A stretch of DNA of 64,000 bases from Methanogenium cariaci JCM 10550. Lineage in GTDB: Archaea; Halobacteriota; Methanomicrobia; Methanomicrobiales; Methanomicrobiaceae. Below, in pieces: positions 56,991 to 64,000 of this stretch (the first letter of the stretch is position 1; every line of letters begins with the position of its first letter). The position numbers and the translations under genes were made by a program. Where the stretch lies: the NCBI RefSeq assembly GCF_001315945.1, contig NZ_BBBG01000001.1, forward strand, positions 248,001 through 312,000, read 5' to 3'. The notes under the pieces are model-generated. The model worked only from the letters and a program-made list of their open reading frames with translations. It did not search any database and was not told where the DNA came from.

Positions 56991-58774
56991 ATGAATACTC
57001 GATATATGCTGGGAAACGAGGTGATTGCCCATGCGTGCCTGGAAGCAGAGATTGACTTTGCCAGCGGCTACCCGGGGGGGACTCCCTCATCAGAAGTGAT
57101 TGATTACCTTCGCCACCAGAAAGACCGTGATTTCTACGTTGAATGGTCGGTTAATGAGAAGGTTGCCTTTGAAAATGCCCTTGCTGCGGCGTGGACCGGC
57201 ATCCGTTCTCTTGTCACCATGAAGCATGTCGGGCTCAATGTGGCAGCAGACCCGCTTCTCACCAGTGCCTATACTGGTGTCACCGGTGGGTTTGTGATTC
57301 TGTCCGCCGATGACCCGTATGCCCACAGTTCACAGAATGAACAGGACAGCAGACGCTATGCCCTCTTTGCCAAGATTCCGTGTCTGGACCCCGCGACAGT
57401 TCAGGAAGCGCATTCGATGATGAAGGCTGCCTTTGCCGTTTCCGAAGAGGTGGGCCTGCCGGTGCTTTTCCGCCCGACGACACGCATTTGCCATTCCAAA
57501 AGTGACGTTGAACCCGGTGACATCGGCACCGGACACCGGACCGGTGAGTTTGTCCGGAACCCGCAGCAGTATGTGGTCATCCCTGTTCATACGCGGATGC
57601 TGCACAAAAAACTCAACGATAAACAGGCGGGCCTTGCGAAGATGTTCGTCGAAGGCGGGTTCAACACCGCAGAGGTGCGCGGAACGACCGCCGTCATCAC
57701 CGGTGGTATTGCCGCGGCCTATGCGGAAGAACTGGTTCCGGAAGGCGTCTCGTTTGCCAAGATCGGTGCCTACCCGATCGACCCCCCCGAATGGCTCAAA
57801 ACGTTTGTGGACCAGCACGAGACGGTGCTTGTCATTGAGGAACTCTCGCCGGTCATCGAGGAGGCAGTCCGCATGGCAGCGACAACGACGCTGGTGCACG
57901 GAAAGATGGATGGTCATCTGCCGCTGGAAGGCGAACTCTCCCCCCCTGCCGCGGTGGCAGAGGCGATGGTATCGGCCGGGTTTACTCCCACGAAGACCTA
58001 TCCGGTGGTGGCGCCCGAGGCGGGCATTCCGGCCCGGCCACCGCTCTTATGCGCCGGATGTGGCCATCGCGCGGTCTTCTATGCAATGAAGAAGGTGTTT
58101 CGCGACGGTATCTTCCCGAGTGACATCGGCTGTTACACTTTGGGCATCCAGCTCGGCACGGTGGATACCACCATCTGTATGGGGGGGCGTCCATTACGGT
58201 CGGCAGCGGTATCGCGCAGTCCGGTGAGAGCCGACCGGTGGTCTGCACCATCGGTGACTCGACCTTTCTGCACACCGGCATTCAGGGTCTTCTGAATGCG
58301 GTCTACAATGGTGCCAATATGACTGTCGTCATTCTCGATAACCGTATCACGGCGATGACCGGCCACCAGCCCAATCCGAATACGGGGGTGACGGCAACGG
58401 GTGTCGCCTCTCCGCCGGTTGCCCTGGAAGCGATATGCCGGTCTGTCGGTGCGCCCTGGGTCGAGACGGTCAGTTCCTATGATCTCACCGGTCTTCTTCA
58501 GGCACTGAAAACGGCAAAAGACCGTGACGGGGGGGTGAAGGTGATCGTCGCCCGGCAGCCGTGTGTGATTGCCGCACGCCGTGAGGGCATCCGCCGGAAA
58601 CCGTATGTGGTTGACCCGGAGATCTGCACCGGCTGTGGTCTTTGCATAAAGTTCGGGTGCCCGGCCATTGAATTCCACGATGAAAAGGCAGTGATAACCA
58701 GCCTCTGCAGCGGCTGTTCGGTCTGTGCCGATATCTGTCCTGCGGGTGCCATTCACAAGGGAGGTGCGAAATGA
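56991..58774 (+). CDS. iorA: Indolepyruvate ferredoxin oxidoreductase alpha subunit
   Basis: About 594 residues. TPP enzyme that oxidatively decarboxylates aryl pyruvates with ferredoxin. Domains in order: pyrimidine-binding (ASGYPGGTPSSEVIDYL, VEWSVNEKVAFENALAAAW, MKHVGLNVAADPLLTSAY, SSQNEQDSRRYALFA), C-terminal-like II domain (AKIGAYPIDPPEWLKTF), TPP-binding (LLCAGCGHRAVFYAMKKVF, TIGDSTFLHTGIQGLLNAVY, DNRITAMTGHQPNP) and a two-cluster ferredoxin (CTGCGLCIKFGCP; CSGCSVCADICP). A G7 run at 58183-58189 shifts the frame after TTICMG; the continuation is ASITVGSGIAQSGE. ATGA overlap with iorB. Confidence 0.95.
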
Positions 58775-59359
58775 ACGAATCCTTTGATGTGCTTATTGTC
58801 GGTGTCGGCGGACAGGGCACGATTCTTGCCTCAAACATACTGGGCGCGGCATGTCTGATTGCGGATCTCCCCCCCGTCCGCGGTGCTGAGACCCATGGCA
58901 TGGCGCAGCGCGGGGGGGGATCGGTAGAGACCCATATCCGGATCGGCGGAGTATACGGCCCCCCTCATCTCACCAGGGACAGCCGATCTGATCATATCGT
59001 TTGATCTCCTGGAGTCGCTCCGCTACCGTCATTTCCTGAAACCCGGTGGCACAATTGTCACCAGCGATGTGGTCATTATGCCCACATCTGCCTTCGCCGC
59101 CGGTGCAGAGGTGCCGACGCCGACTGAGATTCAGGAACGTCTGGCAGATGTCACCTGCACCGCCATCGATGCGGCAGGCCTCGCGGTAGAGGCGGGTACA
59201 GTTCTCGCACAGAATGTGGTGATGCTGGGTGCGGCATCACACGCGCTGCCGCTAAGTGTTGAGGCACTCCGGGAGGCCATCACCCGGTGCGTGCCACCGA
59301 AGACGGTGGAGACCAATATCCGGGCCTTTGAACTGGGCCGGGCGTGTCTGGAACCGTAA
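58771..59359 (+). CDS. iorB: Indolepyruvate ferredoxin oxidoreductase beta subunit
   Basis: About 194 residues, the gamma-type domain of 2-oxoacid:ferredoxin oxidoreductases. NESFDVLIVGVGGQGTILAS, VRGAETHGMAQRGG, SVETHIRIGG, LIISFDLLESLRYRHFLKP and the end KTVETNIRAFELGRACLEP. Frameshifts at runs 58869-58875, 58911-58917 and 58960. Functions with IorA in aromatic amino acid turnover or, in reverse, in synthesis of aryl pyruvates. Confidence 0.93.
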
Positions 59360-59795
59360 TCCCGCACTCTCTCTTTTTCCGTATCCGGAAATTGAATCTC
59401 ACCTTTTTGTCTCCCTGTACGGGGGAATCGGGGATCGGAACGGACGTATTTTCGGTTTCCATTTTCTGCCGGAAAAATACGGTTTTAATATCGTTTATTT
59501 GCTAAAATAATGATTTTTTGTGGGCCATTGCGGGGTCGTGTTTGTCGGATATTTTGGGAGGATGTATGGATTGTCTTTGGTGGAGAAAGGGTCGCTCCGG
59601 GCTTCTGTGTGGACGCGTTTTTCCGGGGGCTCGGGCCATTTTTGGTGTATGTAAACGTTGCTTAACCAGAATTTGGGATTCATTCATCATGACCTGTATC
59701 GTGGGCTACAGGTGCCGGAGTGAACGAAGGTGTGAACCCGCGTCTGTCCGGTTTCACCACTACATATTTATTGTCCGGGTGTGATTCAGGGGCAT
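59360..59795. other. Intergenic region before the META lipoprotein
   Basis: 436 bases, no supported gene on either strand; short frames near 59518-59784 lack a ribosome site and resemble nothing. catatttatt at 59763-59772 is a TATA-like box for the lipoprotein, whose ATG is 25-30 bases downstream. Confidence 0.5.
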
Positions 59796-61319
59796 ATGAG
59801 CAGAGTTGTACTGACCGGGGGGGGATAATTCTCATCATCCTTGCTGTCTCCTTCTCTTGTGGATGCACACAGGAGCCGGTGACCGAGGAAAGGAAACTGA
59901 CCGAGACCGTCTGGATGCTGGAGAAGTATATGGATGCTGATGGGTCTATGGCAGAAACGCTTGCCACAGCACCGGTAACGGCAGAGTTTGCAGAGGATAC
60001 TGTGGGTGGCACGTCCGGCTGCAACACCTACAATGCGCCGTATGTCGCAGACGGGCAGTCGCTTACGGTGGGTATGCCGATTGTGACGATGATGTACTGC
60101 GGAGAGCCAGGTGTGATGGATCAGGAGTCACGCTACCTGTCCCTTCTCCAGACAGCGGCGGAATACACGGTATCGGGTGACCTGCTCACCATAACCAATT
60201 CGGCCGGACAGGAGATTCTCATTTTCCATGCCGTGGATCAGAACCTGGACGGAACCGAGTGGCTGCTTACTGGCTACAATAACGGAGCGGGTGGATTTGT
60301 CTCTGTTGTCCCAGGGACTACTGTCACAGCCGCGTTCAGTGAAGATGGACAGATGTCCGGGGATGCGGGATGCAACAGTTATTCCGGTGCATATACCGTG
60401 ACCGGCAGTGCCATCTCCATCGGGCCTCTCGTGATGACCGAGATGTACTGCGCATCTCCTGAGGGTGTGATGGCGCAGGAGAGTGCGTATCTGGCAGCCG
60501 TGCAGGCAGCCGCTTCCTACCGTGTCGGTCCCGGTGACCTGACCTTCATGGATGCGGACGGCAAACGGATGGCGGTGTATGAACGGTATACTCCCACCCC
60601 CCAGGGGGGGGAGACATGGGAGCTGACCGGGTATTACAACGGAAAGGGTGTGGTCTCGCCTCTGGCAAACACCACCATCACTGCGAAATTCGGTGCAGAC
60701 GGCAGGTGACCGGCAGTGTCGGGTGCAACAATTATTTTGCATCCTATGCGGTGAGCGAAACGGAGATGACCATCGGTCCGGCGGGTTCCACGAAAATGTA
60801 CTGTGCATCCCCCCCTGAGGGGGGGGTGATGGAGCAGGAGTTACGCTACCTGAATCTCCTCGGGGGGGATGTGGCTACATTTGAGCGGGCACCGAAGACG
60901 CTCACTCTGCGGGATGCAGGCGGTAGTATTCTTCTGACCTACACGGTGGCACAGCCGAAACTTACCACCGGGGGGGAATGGCATATGGTCTCGTACCGGG
61001 ACGCAGAAGGGAAGACGGTATCTGCACTGGAGGGTAGCAAGGTGACCGCAGTCTTCGGGACGGACGGACAGGTGACCGGAAATTCCGGGTGCAACACCTA
61101 TTTCGGCTCATATACCACAGACAAACCGAGTATCTCGGTCGGTCCGCTGGGCCTTACCCTGATGTACTGTGAAACCCTGCAGGGGGGGTGATGGAACAGG
61201 AGACCGGCTACCTGGCGGCACTGGAGGCGGCGGTCACCTATCAGCTCAGCGGGGGGGAAGATCTGACCCTGCAGACCAAAGACGGCAGTGTCTCTGTCCG
61301 GTTTATGCAGGCGTCCTGA
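59796..61319 (+). CDS. Lipoprotein with four tandem META domains
   Basis: About 500 residues. Signal peptide and lipobox: MSRVVLTG, IILIILAVSFSCGCTQ (Cys acylation likely). Then four repeats of about 115-120 residues, each with a core such as SGCNTYNAPYVADG, AGCNSYSGAYTVTG, VGCNNYFASYAVSE and SGCNTYFGSYTTDK, and a second block MMYCGEPGVMDQESRYLSLL, MYCASPEGVMAQESAYLAAV and so on. This is the META (HslJ-like) domain. Single META lipoproteins are common in methanogens; four copies in line are less so. Frameshifts at runs near 59817, 60605, 60705, 60810-60825 and 61182. Confidence 0.85.
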
Positions 61320-61373
61320 TCTCTCATTTTTTACCCACCTGCCCCCCCCGGAGGGGGGGGAATCTGTCTGTAT
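61320..61373. other. Convergent gap with C/G hairpin
   Basis: Eight C and seven G separated by two or three bases (61342-61360) can form a strong hairpin between the convergent lipoprotein and znuB genes. Run lengths are not reliable here, so its strength is uncertain. Confidence 0.35.
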
Positions 61374-62205
61374 TCAGATAGGTTCCCTGCGGCAGAGTAT
61401 CCGGTGCTGCAGGGGGGGGAGTGCTCCGAAGTAGACACATGCACTCACGATGACGATGGTCGCACCGGAGGGGATGTCAAAGGCATAGGAGAGCCAGATC
61501 CCTGCGGTGGTGAATACCATGCCCAGCAGGGACGCACCAACGATCAGCTCTTTCATACTGCGGGAGAAGAGCCGGGCGGTGGCGGCAGGGAGGGTCAGGA
61601 GGGCGATCACAAGGATGATACCCACGATCTGGATGAGCATCACCACCGTGAGGCCGGTTAAGAGCAGGAGGATCACCATGATCCGGTCCGGGTGCAGGCC
61701 CATCACGGAGCATACTCCTCGTCAAAGGTGACGGCAACGAGGCGGGGGGGTAAAGGATGGCCACGATGCCGCAGATCCCTGCGGTAAGAAGGGCCATCAC
61801 CAACAGGGTCTCGCGGGGGGGGACGAGGAGAATGTTGCCGAAGAGGTAACTGAAGAGGTCGGGTGCAAAGCCGGGGGGGGTGATGTAGATGAAGAGGATA
61901 CCTGCCGCCATGCCGGTGGCCCAGATTGCACCCACGAGTGTGTCGAGGTGCTGGTCCGCCTTCATGCGTATCCACGCGGTGGCAGCGGAAGTGCCGAGTG
62001 CGACTGCCGCAGCACCGGCAAGCGGACTGATGCCCAGAAAATATCCGAGGCCGATACCTCCGAATGCCGCGTGGGAGATGCCACCGGCAAGGGACGCCAT
62101 ACGTTTGACGACCACAAAACTGCCGATGACACCGCAGGCGATGCTGGCAAGGAACCCTGCGATGAGTGCGTTGCGGAAGAACTCAAATCCCAGTGCCTCG
62201 ATCAT
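61374..62205 (-). CDS. znuB: Zinc/manganese ABC transporter permease (ZnuB family)
   Basis: About 276 residues with about eight membrane helices. MIEALGFEFFRNALIAGFLA, GSFVVVKRMASLAGGISHAA (typical ABC-3 block with FGGIGLGYFLG), LDTLVGAIWATGMAAGILF, LFSYLFGNILLVPPRETLLV; after frameshifts near 61745-61755 and 61705, HPDRIMVILLLLTGLTVVML and GIILVIALLTLPAATARLFS. ATGA overlap with znuC. Confidence 0.9.
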
Positions 62206-62998
62206 CTTCTGCCCCCGAATATCCGGTTATCGTGGTCGGTGATGACCCGGTGCGGCACGCCGTGGGCGATGATATCCACCGGGCATGGGTAGGCACCGGC
62301 AATCATATCGTCGGTGATCTGATTATCGTGATGGGTGAAGAGGCGCCGGTTGACACAGGAGATATGGGTGACATCCGGTGAGAGGGCACTGATGTCATGG
62401 GTGACAAGCACGATGGTCATCGTCTCCCGCAACTGGCTGAGGATGTCGTAGAACCGCACCGCGGTCGGGCTGTCCACGTAGACGGTGGGTTCATCGAGGA
62501 GCAAAATAGAGGGTTTTCCGGCAAGAGCACGGGCAATGATCGCCCGCTGGCGTTCCCCGCCGGATATGTCATGGATGGGACGGTCTTTCAGGTGGGTAAT
62601 CTGCATCGTCTCCATGGCCTCTGCCGCCGCGTCCGTGTCTTCACGGGAGAAGCGCCGGAACGGACTCGTGAGGTGACCGAGGCGACCGGATGTGACCATG
62701 TCCTGCACCGATATCGGAAACTGAAAGTCAAATGTCCGGAACTGGGGGGGTACATAGCCGAGATGCGCCCGCATCTCATGGGGGGTGCCGCCCATCACCC
62801 GGACCGTGCCGGAGTCCGGGCGGATGAGCCCGAGGATCACTTTCAAAAGTGTGGTCTTCCCGCCACCGTTGGGCCCGATGATCGCGTGAAATTCGTGTTC
62901 ATTGATGGTCAGGCTGATATCCTCGAGCACCGGCTGGGCCCCCCCCTGTCCGAGGTTTACGTGATCCACTTCGATGACCGGCGAGGGGGGGTGTTCAT
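62202..62998 (-). CDS. znuC: Zinc/manganese ABC transporter ATP-binding protein (ZnuC family)
   Basis: About 264 residues. Walker A HAIIGPNGGGKTTLLKVILG, Q-loop VPPQFRTFDFQFPIS, signature ISGGERQRAIIARAL, Walker B ILLLDEPTVYVDS, switch His VLVTHDISALSPD. Starts MNTPSPVIEVDHVNL when the G7 run at 62985-62991 is shortened. The C-terminal extension ITDDMIAGAYPCPVDIIAHG with HRVITDH is His-rich and may sense or hold metal. Overlaps znuA and znuB. Confidence 0.92.
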
Positions 62999-63977
62999 AC
63001 CGCCCACGTCCTGAAGGCATCGGTGACCTGCACCAGATTTTCCGTGTAGTTCTCTGCAAGGGGGCTGATATAGACAACACTGCCGCCTATCTCATCTGCG
63101 ATGGCTTCGGCGTTGCGGGTCGGTGACTCCGGTGAGGTAAATATCGCCGGTATACCTGCCTCATCGGCTGAAGCGATGATCGTCTGGAGCGAGGCAGGCG
63201 AGGGCTCCTTTCCGTCCTCTTCAACGGACGTCAGGACAAGCCCGTAGCGGTCGGCATAATACCTCCATGCCGGGTGATAGACCAGCACGGTCTTTTTATC
63301 GGTTTCTGAGAAGGTCTCTGTGATCTCTTCATCAAGACGGGCGAGTTTCTGATCGTATGCAACAAACTGGGCCTCAAAATATGCGGCGTCGTTTGGTGCA
63401 TATGCGATGTAGGCATCGGCGATATTGCGTGCGATGATGCGGGCGTTTGCCGGTGACAGCCAGACATGGGGGTCATCGCGAATCGTTTCATCCGCGGTGG
63501 CGGTGTCCATGTCTGTACGTAACAGAGTGATGCCCGCGGATGTATCCACGACCTGCATATCGGGGGGGTTGACCGGGGGGGTGAGCCTCTTCATCCAGGC
63601 ATCCTCGAATTCGATGCCTGAACCAACAGCAAGATACAGCGGGGGGGTTTTTGCAAGCGCCCGCATCTGGCCGGGCGTGGGCTCGTAGGTGTGCGGGCTG
63701 GCACCGGGCGGTACCATGACCATGACCTCTACACGGTCACCTCCGACTGCTTCGGCAAACTCCCGGTAGGGGGGGGTATGGTGACCGCGACAGACAGGGG
63801 GGGTGAGGAGTGGTTTATCTCTTCTGCAGGTGCAGCGGGTGCGGTGTTGTTGATGCATCCGCAGCCGAAAACGGCAGATGCCATGATGATCACAAGGATA
63901 AGAATGGTTCTCTGCCGCAGGCCTGATGGCCGGGTGGCATTGACTGGTATTTTTGTATATGATTTCTGCGTGGGAAT
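62995..63977 (-). CDS. znuA: Zinc/manganese-binding lipoprotein (ZnuA family), 5' end unresolved
   Basis: About 320 residues. Hydrophobic signal TILILVIIMASAVFGCGC, with a lipobox Cys, then SVAVTIPP, YREFAEAVGGDRVEVMVMVP, the metal ligands PHTYEPTPGQMRALA, DDPHVWLSPANARIIARN, VYHPAWRYYADRYGLVLTSV and FTSPESPTRNAEAIADEIGG. Frameshifts at runs near 63771 and 63798. No ATG or GTG is found in frame at the right distance from the gggagg site at 63980-63985; the 5' boundary given is only the first codon after it. The extracellular receptor for the ZnuBC transporter. Confidence 0.85.
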
Positions 63978-64000
63978 GGCCTCCCTTTTTTCTATTCCTG

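Noticed and set aside
1-64000. Phase variation by poly-G/C slippage
   Set aside because: Runs occur equally in essential single-copy enzymes such as Mcr, Mtr and Hdr and mostly have the same length, which does not fit selective contingency loci.
1-64000. CRISPR arrays, insertion sequences, prophage or integration sites
   Set aside because: No regularly spaced direct repeats, transposase or integrase motifs were found; the window is core metabolism.

Overview
The window is a methanogenic archaeon chromosome. It carries mcrBDCGA, a complete mtr operon, a formylmethanofuran dehydrogenase operon that contains hdrCBA-mvhD, an FdhB-type F420 subunit and coenzyme B biosynthesis genes. Soluble HdrABC-MvhD, FdhB and Ftr point to a hydrogenotrophic or formate-using member of the Methanomicrobiales; the order and family level is inference. 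TATA-like boxes, short leaders, ATGA gene overlaps and oligo-T terminators are archaeal.

Layout. 1-8159 (minus): an operon of two methanogenesis-marker-11 paralogs, a biotin-synthase-related radical SAM protein, an IorA-like thiamine-diphosphate enzyme, aksA, aksD, aksE, an uncharacterised gene and aksF, that is, coenzyme B side-chain elongation plus unassigned partners. 8251-9138: ftr. 9399-9797: a small unknown. 9821-13085 (minus): a small HTH protein, moeA and a moeA fused to a periplasmic-binding-protein-like domain. 13527-23260 (plus): fwdG, fwdF, hdrC, hdrB, hdrA, mvhD, fwdD, fwdB, fwdA, fwdC. 23603-26433 (minus): fdhB and a short FdhA-like protein without the usual active-site segment. 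26650-27522: a small siroheme sulfite reductase-like protein. 27952-32912: mcr. 33112-38779: mtr, including a second, nearly identical mtrA fused to mtrG. 39110-41670 (minus): nadX-nadA-nadC. 41803-49923 (plus): an aromatic amino acid operon (two tandem ADH synthases, DHQ synthase II, tyrA, pheA, aroA, an aroK-aroE fusion, aroC), preceded by a leader ORF packed with Tyr, Phe and Trp codons. 49953-52366: acetyltransferase, tRNA methylthiotransferase, unknown. 52603-54822: HTH-FHA protein and membrane Ser/Thr kinase. 55012-56683: small secreted and membrane proteins. 56765-56837: tRNA-Ile. 56991-59359: iorAB. 59796-61319: lipoprotein of four META repeats. 61374 to near the right end (minus): znuB-znuC-znuA.

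The most interesting signal is the aro leader at 41803-41996. It has a TATA box, a nearly leaderless 47-codon ORF with 8 aromatic residues in 11 codons, and two mutually exclusive RNA pairings, one of which encloses the ribosome-binding site of the first aro gene. This is the arrangement expected of a leader-peptide attenuator.

Quality warning. The sequence contains very many G or C runs of 6-8 bases, mostly 7. In conserved proteins (McrA, McrB, HdrA, LeuB family) they add an extra Pro or Gly, and elsewhere they break the frame. Some single-base indels also lie outside such runs. Many genes below are therefore given as one gene across one or more apparent frameshifts, with start and stop taken from the correct frames. 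I read these as consensus errors, not as pseudogenes.
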